Below, in pieces: positions 45,979-54,601 of a stretch of 64,000 nucleotides of DNA. Position 1 is the first letter of the stretch. Each line of letters opens with the position of its first letter. Both the position numbers and the translations under genes were made by a program. Source of the stretch: Hyphomicrobiales bacterium (GTDB lineage: Bacteria > Pseudomonadota > Alphaproteobacteria > Rhizobiales > Rhizobiaceae); assembly GCA_900471815.1 (NCBI GenBank), contig UICE01000003.1, forward strand, positions 271,558-335,557, written 5' to 3'. The notes beneath the pieces are model-generated. The model was not told the DNA's origin, did no database searches, and saw nothing but the letters and a program-made list of their open reading frames with translations.

Positions 45979-46197
45979 ATGGATCTCGAAAGGAACATTA
46001 CGTTGACAGAAAAATTGGGTAAGGGTGACCCGAAAAAAGACGCCAAAGGTCAGTTTGCAAAAACTCGGCATGGCGCGAAAAATGATGGGGTCTCCAGCGC
46101 CAACCCGCGAATTATGTCCGGCAAGGAAGATGGTGATGCCACATTCAACTCAAGCGCAAAAGAAAACGAACGTGATCGGCAAGCGCCAGCTAAGTAG
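45979..46197 (+). CDS. Small hydrophilic hypothetical protein
   Basis: A hydrophilic, lysine-rich frame of 72 residues from ATG 45979, or 64 from TTG 46003, which has the better site (GAAAGGAACA). It reads KLGKGDPKKDAKGQFAKTRH then a polar tail. It begins 12 bases after the membrane-protein gene and may be cotranscribed. It looks disordered, like stress-related peptides. Family not recognised. Confidence 0.5.
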   Translation: MDLERNITLTEKLGKGDPKKDAKGQFAKTRHGAKNDGVSSANPRIMSGKEDGDATFNSSAKENERDRQAPAK

Positions 46198-46240
46198 TCT
46201 CTCAAGCAGATGCTGTCAGATCCGTTCAGCCGGAACTGCA

Positions 46241-46444
46241 TCAGGCTGGCGATGCAATCGCTAGAACGATTGCGATTATTAGCAATAAAGGTCCCATCCA
46301 TTTGAAATGAGGAACGATGTTTGCAAGCCAAGCATTCTTGGCGCTTTGATCGGGAGTTGGAAATGAAAGATAGCGGAAGCCCACACCCGTCATCCATAAT
46401 CCGGCACAAAACATAATCACTTCGTCAATATAAGCGGCGATCAT
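46241..46444 (-). CDS. 67-residue small membrane protein
   Basis: ATG 46444 follows AAAGGGGGCAAGTGG. Two hydrophobic helices (EVIMFCAGLWMTGVGF and WMGPLLLIIAIVLAIASPA) frame a polar loop (FPTPDQSAKNAWLANI). Function unknown; a typical small inner-membrane protein. Confidence 0.6.
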   Translation of the reverse strand: MIAAYIDEVIMFCAGLWMTGVGFRYLSFPTPDQSAKNAWLANIVPHFKWMGPLLLIIAIVLAIASPA

Positions 46445-46547
46445 CCACTTGCCCCCTTTGTTACAGCGCAATCTAACCGTGTAGCCAAGTGGAAAACAAG
46501 AGGGCGCACGCCGGGGTTTGAAGGCAAGACTATTGGTTCAATTATCG

Positions 46548-46685
46548 TTATTGCCCGGATTGATCTAACGCATGCGGTGATGGTTGTTGCCCGGTCGTGC
46601 GATTTTCAAGCGGATTGATAATAATGAATGCAGTTATCGCGATTACGACAACAGCGGCGCAGATCCAAGCTATTCTTGTTGTCAC
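46548..46685 (-). CDS. 45-residue small membrane protein, GTG start
   Basis: GTG 46685 follows AAGGAGACGGGAC, a strong ribosome site, and opens a frame with one helix (IAWICAAVVVIAITAFIII) and a polar C-terminus. The longer in-frame reading upstream to 46772 lacks a site. No family recognised. Confidence 0.55.
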   Translation of the reverse strand: MTTRIAWICAAVVVIAITAFIIINPLENRTTGQQPSPHALDQSGQ

Positions 46686-46867
46686 GTCCCGTCTCCTTTT
46701 CCTAGCCTTACGTCGATTGCAGCACCGCGCTCCGGTCGGCGAGCCATGACCTGAATTTTGTTGAAGGAGCAAACCTCTTGAGTTGGAAACGGTTCCTGCA
46801 ATGAATCAGTTCCCTTGGCTGCAACCCTTGCTCGATAAAAAGGTTGTAGTAGCTGGGAGGACTGATC

Positions 46868-47089
46868 ATGGAACAGCCAGATTTGGTTTCGAAATACAGA
46901 GCTTCTTTGAAAGAAGGGGATGATGTGAAAATTCTCAGGCACGAGTTGGCCTCGGGTTGCCCAGACGATAGCAAGTGGAGGCAGGCGAAAGTCATTTCAA
47001 GTTCGGAAACAGCGCTAACAGTGGTTTATGATGATGGCAGTCAGGAGGTTGTCGAATGGAATTCAGGCCGTGTGCATTCCGCTACCTGA
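46868..47089 (+). CDS. Small hypothetical protein with SH3-like look
   Basis: A 73-residue frame from ATG 46868. GDDVKILRHELASG, KWRQAKVISSSETALTVVYD and GSQEVVEWNSGRV give a short all-beta pattern like Tudor/SH3 barrels (hydrophobic every other residue, DDG turn). Ribosome site GGGAGGACTGATC is good. No named family recognised. Confidence 0.55.
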   Translation: MEQPDLVSKYRASLKEGDDVKILRHELASGCPDDSKWRQAKVISSSETALTVVYDDGSQEVVEWNSGRVHSAT

Positions 47090-47158
47090 TGCTGATTTGA
47101 GCGTGATCTGCGTTCGCAAATTTAACCACGTCCTTCAACGTTACACTGCATTGTTGAC

Positions 47159-47761
47159 ATGGCTTCGGGATTGAGATTCGGACCTATCGGAGAAAACACT
47201 GTGCATCTGTGTGTGGATATGCAGTGCCTTTTTACAGGCTCGAGCCCTTGGGCGATGCCGTGGTTTGAGCGCGTTTTACCCAATGTGTGCCTGCTGGTTG
47301 AGAAGCGGCCTACTCATACAGTGTTTACGAGGTTCATACCTCCTTTATCGCCGGAAAATTCGGGCGGAGCTTGGGCTCGGTATTATAATAAATGGCGTTG
47401 CATGACGCTTGACCAGCTTCCTCCTGAAGATGTGAATCTGGTCGCTGAACTCGAATTATTTGTTCCGCCAGCGCGCGTCGTTGATAAGAGCGTTTACTCT
47501 CCTTGGCACTTTACCCAACTCCACCAGACGCTGCGGATGGCGAATGTCGATACGCTATTGATTTCGGGAGGAGAGACGGATGTCTGCGTCTTGGCAACTG
47601 TTCTTGGCGGCGTTGATCTGGGCTATAGGGTAATTCTGGTCAGTGACGCAGTTTGCAGCTCGTCGGATCAAGCTCACGATGCGATGCAGGGTTTTTATGC
47701 TGGACGGTTATCTCTTCAAGTCGAGACAGCAGAAACGCAGGTCATTTTAAGCAATTGGTGA
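47159..47761 (+). CDS. Isochorismatase/cysteine-hydrolase family protein
   Basis: A 200-residue Rossmann-like hydrolase. The isochorismatase motifs are an acidic residue in LCVDMQCLF (Asp, about residue 20), Lys in VVDKSVYSPW (about 109), and the nucleophilic Cys in GGETDVCVLATVLGGVDLGY (about 143), giving the expected Asp-Lys-Cys triad. The substrate is uncertain (nicotinamidase-like, biuret or isochorismate). The ribosome site is weak. Confidence 0.82.
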   Translation: MASGLRFGPIGENTVHLCVDMQCLFTGSSPWAMPWFERVLPNVCLLVEKRPTHTVFTRFIPPLSPENSGGAWARYYNKWRCMTLDQLPPEDVNLVAELELFVPPARVVDKSVYSPWHFTQLHQTLRMANVDTLLISGGETDVCVLATVLGGVDLGYRVILVSDAVCSSSDQAHDAMQGFYAGRLSLQVETAETQVILSNW

Positions 47762-47763
47762 TG

Positions 47764-47976
47764 CTAATCCAAGCGTTCAATCTGTCCATCATTCATTTTG
47801 AAGACGCCGTCCTGACCGCCCTGCCGGTTGAAGTCCCGTTCCAACTCTTCCCACCGCCCAAGCAAAACCCCGCATGTGCTGCAATAGATTGGCGTGTCGT
47901 TTTGCACATCTTTCGGAATTTTCAGATAGATGGTGCCGCAGTCTTTACAGTCCAATTTATGATCCAGGCGTTCCAT
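47764..47976 (-). CDS. Small zinc-ribbon protein
   Basis: A 70-residue protein with two CxxC pairs, CKDCG and YCSTCG, about 20 residues apart, forming a zinc ribbon. The C-terminal half (FNRQGGQDGVFKMNDG) is polar. ATG 47976 follows GGAGGTGACATC; the longer upstream reading has no site. It is divergent from, or unrelated to, the GFA gene. Function unknown, possibly nucleic-acid binding. Confidence 0.68.
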   Translation of the reverse strand: MERLDHKLDCKDCGTIYLKIPKDVQNDTPIYCSTCGVLLGRWEELERDFNRQGGQDGVFKMNDGQIERLD

Positions 47977-48125
47977 GATGTCACCTCCAAGCGGAGATTG
48001 CGCTTGGTTAAGAATGAAGTCTATAGGCAATCATGGCCGCTTTCTTGTACCACATCAATGCCATGTAAACCGGCATTTTTTTGAGGGACGACGGTGCCAA
48101 TTATCTGGAGGCAAATGCTGGGGTT

Positions 48126-48587
48126 TCAGCTTTTTTCGCCTTTTGCCATGCGTTCTGCTGGCGTGCCGACGGCAGGATGACGATCACGTGTGTAGGTGTC
48201 TATCCTTTGAAGATCATCGTCAAACTTCACCCAGGGCAGATGCATGCTCCAATACCCGTGGACGGAGGGCGGAAACCTCTCGGGACGGTCAAAAAATCCT
48301 ATTGTAAGGTAAAGTTCGTCGGCAATTCCGGTGTCTTGATATCCGATGGATGTGCCGCAACGTCCACAAAAACTACGCTCAATGCCAAGCGTTTTGGAAA
48401 AGGTTTTGAGTTCACCAGAAAGGAGCTGAAACTGCGATGGCCGATAACCAACCCATACAGTGAGTGGGCTGCCAATCGCCTTCCGGCAATCGTCATCGTG
48501 GTCGAAATTAACCCAGAAAGGCTCTCCCTTAAGTTCCGCTTTGATATCTCCGCAAAAACACGAGCAGGTTTCGATACGTTCACTCAC
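48126..48587 (-). CDS. GFA-family (glutathione-dependent formaldehyde-activating-like) protein
   Basis: A 153-residue zinc protein of the GFA/CENP-V fold. The zinc ligands appear in ETCSCFCGDIK (near residue 10) and FCGRCGTSIGY (near residue 75), and DHDDDCRKAIGSP is a family segment. The start is uncertain: GTG 48587 follows AGAGGTCGGGCC and begins close to the fold; ATG at 48626 and 48653 are in frame. The family is poorly defined; formaldehyde activation is not shown for most members. Confidence 0.75.
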   Translation of the reverse strand: MSERIETCSCFCGDIKAELKGEPFWVNFDHDDDCRKAIGSPLTVWVGYRPSQFQLLSGELKTFSKTLGIERSFCGRCGTSIGYQDTGIADELYLTIGFFDRPERFPPSVHGYWSMHLPWVKFDDDLQRIDTYTRDRHPAVGTPAERMAKGEKS

Positions 48588-48682
48588 GGCCCGACCTCTG
48601 TTTTTCAATCGATCAGCAACAGACATTACGCCAGAGCAGAGCTCAGCGAACATGGTGAGTTTAATGTCGTTATTCCTGGTGT

Positions 48683-48787
48683 CTATACAGCCAAGAGCAC
48701 TGCCATCACTGCAAAAGCTCCGAACAAAATCATGGAGCAGGTTATGCCGTTGGAAAGGTCACCATTTTGCTTTATGTGCCGCATCAT
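48683..48787 (-). CDS. 34-residue membrane microprotein
   Basis: ATG ATG at 48787-48782 is preceded by AGGAGGAG, among the best ribosome sites in the region. The frame encodes a short polar start with two Met, then a hydrophobic helix (MILFGAFAVMAVLLAV) to the end, stopping at TAG. It is too short for normal gene finding. Probably a membrane microprotein. Confidence 0.5.
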   Translation of the reverse strand: MMRHIKQNGDLSNGITCSMILFGAFAVMAVLLAV

Positions 48788-49031
48788 ATCGACTCCTCCT
48801 GAGCGAAACTGGATAATCCAGAATGTCCTCAAACGATCACGTGACTACCTTGGCTAGCGCCAATGTCGTTGGTCGATTTCATGATCCTGTTTCCGTTTGG
48901 CTGCGAAATACTGTTTTCGCGCTTCAGATACCGGAGACGCAACTATAATCATTTTATTAATCTTGTTCAATTTTTACGGGCCTAATACATCATCACATTT
49001 TGATGTGCGTCATGAAAGATCGTGATGCAGT

Positions 49032-51221
49032 TTAAGCCGCAGAGGTTTCAACAAGTCTAGGAAAGACCATTCGCATCAGTGCGCCGCGTCCGCCATGAAA
49101 GTTTGCGGGCGCGTCGAGCAGTTCCAGATGGCCACCATGGTCTTCAATGATCTTATTAACGATTGCCAGACCAAGTCCGGTGCCTTTTTCTCGGGTCGTA
49201 ACGTATGGCTCAAGCAGTTGATGGCGGTTTTCCGCGGGTAATCCCTTACCATTGTCCAGCACTTCGACCAGGATTGAGGCGCCGGAGCCCTTTGCACGAA
49301 CAAGAATGTGTCCTTGATCAATGATGCCTTGCTCAAGTACCGCATCGATTGATTCAGATGCGTTCTTGATGATATTCCCGAAAGCTTGGCCGAGCAGGCG
49401 ATTGTCGAAATTGCCAAGAAGCGGCTCATCGTCGAACTCATGCTCGAATGTGATGCGATTATTGCTGATTTCAACGAGGAATGAAGCGTCTTTAAGCACG
49501 TCTACTACATTTGTGGTGACGAATTCCGGTTTTGGCATTCGAGCAAAATCTGAAAACTCGTCAACCATACGGCCAATGTCACCAACCTGACGAATAATCG
49601 TGTCGGTGCATTGATCAAAAATTGCGCGATCTTCAACAATAACCCTACCATAGCGGCGGCGGATGCGTTCGGCAGACAATTGAATGGGGGTAAGCGGGTT
49701 TTTGATTTCGTGTGCGATACGTCGGGCCACATCTGCCCAGGCAGACGAACGATGGGCGGCTACGAGATCAGTTATGTCATCAACTGTAACAACATAAGAA
49801 GCGTTTTTGGCGTCGGCATCTTCGCGCGTTATTTGAACATTGAGCGAGCGGGCAATGCCATTGCGGGTAATGCTGATCTGTCTGCGGCTTGAAGATCGAT
49901 CGTTGATACCGGCCAGAGCAAAGATTTCGCTGATCTCCGGAAACACCGAGGTAAGCTGCTGACCGAGGGTTTCCGATACATTGATATCAAGCATGTTTTC
50001 AGCAGGGCGGTTCAAACCCGCAATTTCGCCATTTGCATTGACGCTGATAACACCGGCGGTGACGCCCGATAGCACCGCCTCCGTAAAACGCCTACGTTCG
50101 TCGATTTCATCCTTGGCGGAAGTGAGATCATCGTGCTGGGTTTTTAGCTGTCCGACCATGTTGTTGAATGTCTGCGACAAAGCTCCAATATCGCCGTCGG
50201 AACCTTTTACGGGCACGGAAATATCGAAATTGCCAGTCGCCACCTCTTCTGCTGCGCTAATAAGGGCGCGGATCGGTTGCACGACACGATTTGCAACAGC
50301 GATACCTGTCCAGACAGCCGTCAATAGAAGCAACAAGGTTAGTTCGGTGTACAGGAGCGCATAGGCAATTTGTGTATTAGACCTGTTACTGGCAAGTAAC
50401 TGATATTCCGTATTATTATCGTTCATGATACGCATATTGTTGAGGGCGGACGAGTCTACCGAGCGTATTGTGTAAAGGTAGAGATCAGGCAGAGCCTGCG
50501 TCTTGATCACAGCCCCTACAAGATTGGTTGATCCTGGCGGAATCAAAACTGGGCGATCACCGGCTGCACCGCTAATCGCTTTCAGGGGCACCGCCGGCAA
50601 GACCAAATCGTTGAACAATCGCGCGCTGACGACGACTTCTCCCGTGGATTTGACGAGCGAGGCACCCAGCAGATTATTGCGATCAGCGTCATATGTTAGC
50701 CAATCCGAAAAAGCGCCCCTATCAAGATTGTAGAGCAGCCTGCGCTGATCAAGTTCGATGACCATCGATAAGGTCGTGGACAAAAGGCTTTGGGCATTGT
50801 CTTCGGTATAAGACTGCGCAGCTTTGATCGACATGTCGATGATCTGATTATTCTCGGGATTAATCCAGGAATTCAGCCGGTTGTCGAGAACGATAAGCGA
50901 GAAGCAAGCAACTATAATTGATGGAATCGAGGCAATCAGAGCAAAGATAATAGTGATGCTGGTATGCAGGTCACGATTCTTCTCTTTGCTCTTGAAAAAA
51001 ATCAATTTTCTTAACGTTGCATAAGACAGATAAATGAGCACGAGAATAGATATTGCATTCGCCCCGACGATGACCTGCGTCACAGTCTTCGTAGGAGAAA
51101 TGCCGGTTATGCCCATCATGACGACAAAGGAGATAATCGTAGTCGCCAGAACCAAGAGCGTCATTCCTAACGCGCCCTTGGGTAATACCTGCGGTTTCAA
51201 TATGCTTTTGTCGCCCGGCAT
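49032..51221 (-). CDS. NtrY-type PAS sensor histidine kinase
   Basis: A 729-residue kinase. Four or so membrane helices at the N-terminus enclose an extracytoplasmic sensing region; a HAMP domain begins near residue 300 (VQPIRALISAAEEVATGNFD), then PAS (near 380-470), HisKA with HEIKNPLTPIQLSAERIRRR, and the ATPase domain with FGNIIKNASESID, DNGKGLP and TTREKGTGLGLAIV. The architecture is NtrY-like, but no NtrX response regulator or ntrBC gene lies next to it. It may be a paralogue of NtrY with a separately encoded partner. Confidence 0.88.
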   Translation of the reverse strand: MPGDKSILKPQVLPKGALGMTLLVLATTIISFVVMMGITGISPTKTVTQVIVGANAISILVLIYLSYATLRKLIFFKSKEKNRDLHTSITIIFALIASIPSIIVACFSLIVLDNRLNSWINPENNQIIDMSIKAAQSYTEDNAQSLLSTTLSMVIELDQRRLLYNLDRGAFSDWLTYDADRNNLLGASLVKSTGEVVVSARLFNDLVLPAVPLKAISGAAGDRPVLIPPGSTNLVGAVIKTQALPDLYLYTIRSVDSSALNNMRIMNDNNTEYQLLASNRSNTQIAYALLYTELTLLLLLTAVWTGIAVANRVVQPIRALISAAEEVATGNFDISVPVKGSDGDIGALSQTFNNMVGQLKTQHDDLTSAKDEIDERRRFTEAVLSGVTAGVISVNANGEIAGLNRPAENMLDINVSETLGQQLTSVFPEISEIFALAGINDRSSSRRQISITRNGIARSLNVQITREDADAKNASYVVTVDDITDLVAAHRSSAWADVARRIAHEIKNPLTPIQLSAERIRRRYGRVIVEDRAIFDQCTDTIIRQVGDIGRMVDEFSDFARMPKPEFVTTNVVDVLKDASFLVEISNNRITFEHEFDDEPLLGNFDNRLLGQAFGNIIKNASESIDAVLEQGIIDQGHILVRAKGSGASILVEVLDNGKGLPAENRHQLLEPYVTTREKGTGLGLAIVNKIIEDHGGHLELLDAPANFHGGRGALMRMVFPRLVETSAA

Positions 51222-51384
51222 CCGTCAGCCTCTTTGTGCCGCTCAAATTTATCGGAGCGACGACATTTCGATTATCGCTCCCAGCTTCCCTTGTAAAGCA
51301 AGCTTCCTGCAGGACATTGCGCTATAGCGGCGAGAAAGGTTATTTCATGACCTCTCTCGCCCATCTGCCTAATGGAGAATTGCG

Positions 51385-51888
51385 TTGACAAGAAGAAGGG
51401 TTTTAACGTTTCCGGATGCTGGTTTGCGAGCGATTGCCAAGCCCGTGAAAGAGTTCAATCAACATTTGCAGGAATTGGCAGATGATCTCCTGCAGGCAAT
51501 GCGAGCGGCACCTGGAATTGGTATTGCTGCCCCTCATATTGGTGTGCTGGAACGCGTTATTGCCATAGAGATTCCTGGAGGGGCGGGACCCTCCGTCTAT
51601 GTTAATCCCATGGTGGAATGGTCTTCCAGCGAAACGGCGCGGTATGACGAAGGAAGCATTTCCATGCCGGGCGTCACGGAATCCATAGAGCGCCCTGCTG
51701 CAATCCGGATACGTTATCAGGATTTGTCGGGCCGCGAGCAAACGGAAGCCGCCGATGGTCTGCTTGCAGTTTGTCTGCAACATGAGATTGATCAACTCGA
51801 TGGGATTTTCTGGATTTATCGATTATCCAAATTGCGACGGGATCGGATCGTCAAGCGCTTCGGTAAGATCGGAAACATTATAGAATAA
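51385..51888 (+). CDS. Peptide-deformylase-like protein lacking metal ligands
   Basis: A 167-residue protein that aligns throughout with peptide deformylases but lacks key catalytic residues. Relative to E. coli Def, motif I AAPQ is AAPH (Q50 becomes His51), the cysteine ligand of EGCLS is Ser91 (EGSIS), and the second histidine of HEIDH is Gln137 (HEIDQLDG); His133 and Glu134 stay. Two of three metal ligands are gone, so deformylase activity is unlikely. The start is TTG 51385 after GGAGAATTGCG. It is not clear what the product does; it is a single gene. Confidence 0.82.
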   Translation: MTRRRVLTFPDAGLRAIAKPVKEFNQHLQELADDLLQAMRAAPGIGIAAPHIGVLERVIAIEIPGGAGPSVYVNPMVEWSSSETARYDEGSISMPGVTESIERPAAIRIRYQDLSGREQTEAADGLLAVCLQHEIDQLDGIFWIYRLSKLRRDRIVKRFGKIGNIIE

Positions 51889-52022
51889 TTTTCTGGCACC
51901 GTGGCGATCTATTGGGTAGCTGATTTGATCTAGAACAATCTATCGGCGCAATCACATAGTATTATTCTTGACTGCACCTTTCTTCTTTAGGCAATGTGAG
52001 GTTGCAAAGTGGAAGTAGAGCC

Positions 52023-53414
52023 ATGCCAATCAGCAAGTCGCGACAATCACCCTTCAATATAGCGAATGAAAGTGGTGGTGATCGTTTGCTTCAGATTGAA
52101 GCAGTCTATGACAGGGTGCCGGTCGGCCTTTGCTACCTCAATCAAGATGGATTGATTGTCACGATCAATGACCAACTGTCTCGCTTGCTAGGTGTGGAAA
52201 GCAAGATAGCTGTTGGCCGTAACATAGAGGACATTGTTCCACTCCACGCTCCGCTTTTGCGCAAAGGCTTGGCAGCGGCCAAGGGTGGAGAAGTCATTGC
52301 GGATGGTGAAGTCGAGATCGCTGAAGAAAGCTTCATGGTTTCTGCTGCTGCTGTGATGAATGATCTGGGCCAGTTTGCCGGTATTTCAGTTGCCTATACC
52401 AATATTACCGAATTACGCCGGGCCACCCGCAAGTTGCAGGAAACTGAACAGCGGACTGCCTATGCCCTTGAGAATGCCGGCCAATGGATATGGGATCTGA
52501 ATATACCAGCCAACCAGGTGTGGCGCTCACCACAATATCGCATTCTACTCGGGCTTGACCCGAATGCGGCTGAAAAGCCAAGCGTTGGCTGGGACATTCT
52601 GCACCCGGACGACCGGGCACACACACTCCAGGCATTCGATGATGCACTCAGTGGCAAGAACCCGCTTTTTGAAGCAATCTATCGCGTAAAACGGCCTGAT
52701 GGCGGCGATACTTGGATATTAAGTCGCGGCAAGATTGTTGAATATGACGCCAACGGTGCGCCGTTGCGCCTGCTGGCGACCAGTGTCGACATCAGCATGC
52801 AAAAGCGTATCGAAGAACAACTTTCGAGCACGGTCGAATTGAGATTGAAGCTCGAAGAGAAACTCTTGGCTGCTAATCGCAAGCTCAGGAATCTTTCTGA
52901 GCGCGATCATCTCACCAATTTGCCGAACAGACGAAAATTTGCTCATCTTTTGCGGCAAGCATTTGGACAGGCTCATGATGTCCACAAGGATCTCGCCGTG
53001 ATAATGGTCGATATTGATCACTTCAAAACTTATAATGACTTTTACGGGCACCTCGCAGGCGATGACTGTCTTATTCATGTCGCTCGCAGCTTGAACAAGG
53101 TTGTAAAACAGACAAGCGGATCGCTGGCTCGTTTCGGGGGTGAAGAATTCGCCGCGCTCTTATCCGGTGTTTCCAAGCACGAGGTGATGAAAACCGCAAC
53201 TCAGATGCTTAATTCCGTCACTGCAATGAAAATTAAACATGAGGCGAGCCCGAGTGGATTGGTATCGATTAGCCTCGGTATAGCGATACTTGACGAAAAC
53301 AATAGAGCGGCAATCGCCGGGCCGGACGATCTTTTGAACCTGGCCGACACTGCACTCTACCAGTCCAAACGCAATGGACGTGGGCGAGTTAGTCTTTGGG
53401 GAGCATTCAGCTAA
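52023..53414 (+). CDS. PAS-domain diguanylate cyclase
   Basis: A 463-residue cytosolic signalling protein: an N-terminal PAS domain (about 20-130, YDRVPVGLCYLNQDG), a second PAS/PAC domain (about 150-270, with a WIWDLNIPANQVWRSP start), a short coiled coil, then GGDEF with SERDHLTNLPNRRKFAHLLR and the active site ARFGGEEFAALL (near residue 370). The sequence GGEEF is the active form, so c-di-GMP synthesis is expected. Start ATG 52023 follows GGAAGTAGAGCC. It overlaps the stop of LacI in convergent orientation. Confidence 0.88.
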   Translation: MPISKSRQSPFNIANESGGDRLLQIEAVYDRVPVGLCYLNQDGLIVTINDQLSRLLGVESKIAVGRNIEDIVPLHAPLLRKGLAAAKGGEVIADGEVEIAEESFMVSAAAVMNDLGQFAGISVAYTNITELRRATRKLQETEQRTAYALENAGQWIWDLNIPANQVWRSPQYRILLGLDPNAAEKPSVGWDILHPDDRAHTLQAFDDALSGKNPLFEAIYRVKRPDGGDTWILSRGKIVEYDANGAPLRLLATSVDISMQKRIEEQLSSTVELRLKLEEKLLAANRKLRNLSERDHLTNLPNRRKFAHLLRQAFGQAHDVHKDLAVIMVDIDHFKTYNDFYGHLAGDDCLIHVARSLNKVVKQTSGSLARFGGEEFAALLSGVSKHEVMKTATQMLNSVTAMKIKHEASPSGLVSISLGIAILDENNRAAIAGPDDLLNLADTALYQSKRNGRGRVSLWGAFS

Positions 53415-54423
53415 CTTGCTGATGATTGCCTCGAACGGTTTTTCGCCAAACCAGGGGAGCATTGAAAGTCTGGGATTTGACGTTCTGGGTATCGGCGGCT
53501 TCGCTCAACCACAACAGGCTCGCCTGAACGATTTGATCAATCGGTTGAGCAAAAGTGGTCAGTTCATAGGAAGACCAGCTAGCTTGCTCAATGTCGTCGA
53601 AGCCGATCACGCAAAGATCTTCGGGTATCCGGACGCCAAAATCTTGCCTGGCACTATCTATAAATCCGAGCGCCATCAAATCATTGACACAAAAAACGGC
53701 ATCCGGTCGGTCAAAACTGGTTAGAAGGGAGTGCGCAGCATGCCTGCCACTCTCGTAAACCGTATTACCATGGCGGGTAACTGTCACATTGAGACCAAAA
53801 CTTGCTGCCGCAGCCAGGAAGCCGTTTTCCCGGGCCATCAGGCTCGGCGTTCCCACTTCTGAGTTGACAAACGCAAGTGCACGGCAACCCGCTCTTAAAA
53901 AGGCATTTACAGCTACCTTGGCTGCCTGATGGTCGTTGAGATTGATGTGAAAAGGACCATTAATGTTATCGTCGCGATTGATGAGAACAATCCTCTGTCC
54001 GCTGTCGAGGCACAGCTTTGTGATCGCTTTGTCAGGAAGTCCCGAAAGCAATATTGAAGCATCAGCGCGATAGTTCAATGTTTGCCGTAAAGCTGCATCA
54101 ACACCGCTGTCTGAACGATCGGTATTGATGAGCATTGATATTTTTCCGGCTTTTTGCAGTTCGTGAGAGAAAGCGCGAACGAGCTGTGCACGATATGGCG
54201 TGTCCATTTCAGATACGACGAGACAGACAATACCGCTTTCGCTGCGCATGAGGCCCCGCGCGAGCTGATTGACGTGGTATCCCAGAATTTGAGCCGAATT
54301 CATGACGCGTTTGCGCGTATCTTCTGAAACGCTCGCGCCAGGCGTAAACGCGCGAGAAACTGCTGATCGCGATACGCCCGCATGACGTGCGACGTCATTA
54401 GCGCTGACAAATGACTTGCTCAA
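53407..54423 (-). CDS. LacI-family transcriptional regulator
   Basis: A 338-residue regulator: N-terminal LacI HTH with SANDVARHAGVSRSAVSRAF (residues 6-25), hinge helix NQLARGLM, and a periplasmic-binding-protein-like effector domain (IVCLVVSEMDTPY to the end). The start is TTG 54423 after GGGAGGACTTT; the frame continues upstream without a site. It is divergent from the ABC importer and the spacer has LacI-type palindromes. It probably represses the importer and itself until the substrate appears. Confidence 0.87.
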   Translation of the reverse strand: MSKSFVSANDVARHAGVSRSAVSRAFTPGASVSEDTRKRVMNSAQILGYHVNQLARGLMRSESGIVCLVVSEMDTPYRAQLVRAFSHELQKAGKISMLINTDRSDSGVDAALRQTLNYRADASILLSGLPDKAITKLCLDSGQRIVLINRDDNINGPFHINLNDHQAAKVAVNAFLRAGCRALAFVNSEVGTPSLMARENGFLAAAASFGLNVTVTRHGNTVYESGRHAAHSLLTSFDRPDAVFCVNDLMALGFIDSARQDFGVRIPEDLCVIGFDDIEQASWSSYELTTFAQPIDQIVQASLLWLSEAADTQNVKSQTFNAPLVWRKTVRGNHQQVS

Positions 54424-54443
54424 AAAGTCCTCCCTTAGCGTGA

Positions 54444-54463
54444 TTTGCACGCGCTTGCGTACA
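54444..54463. promoter_or_regulatory. LacI-type operator, imperfect copy near the regulator gene
   Basis: TTTGCACGCGCTTGCGTA repeats the half-site pattern of the perfect palindrome at 54541-54560 (TTGCA-N-CG-N-TTGC) and lies about 21 bp before the LacI start codon, a position suiting autoregulation. Confidence 0.5.
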
Positions 54464-54540
54464 GCACAACTGCATTCATATGCAAATTTATCGGAAGTAT
54501 TCAAGTTCCTTACTTGACAATGGGACTTTGCATGTGAAAC

Positions 54541-54560
54541 TTTTGCACACGCTTGCAAAA
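54541..54560. promoter_or_regulatory. LacI-type operator, perfect palindrome
   Basis: TTTTGCA-CACGCT-TGCAAAA is a perfect 7-base-arm palindrome with the central CG typical of LacI operators. It ends about 42 bp before the substrate-binding protein gene, in its promoter region, and about 118 bp from the LacI start. Confidence 0.7.
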
Positions 54561-54601
54561 TGCGTGCGGCATGGAGGTGCCGTGTTATCCAGGGAGGAAT
54601 A

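Noticed and set aside
48961-49031. CACAT-CAAA-ATGTG hairpin downstream of the NtrY-type gene
   Set aside because: Short stem without T-run on the NtrY strand; not a credible terminator.
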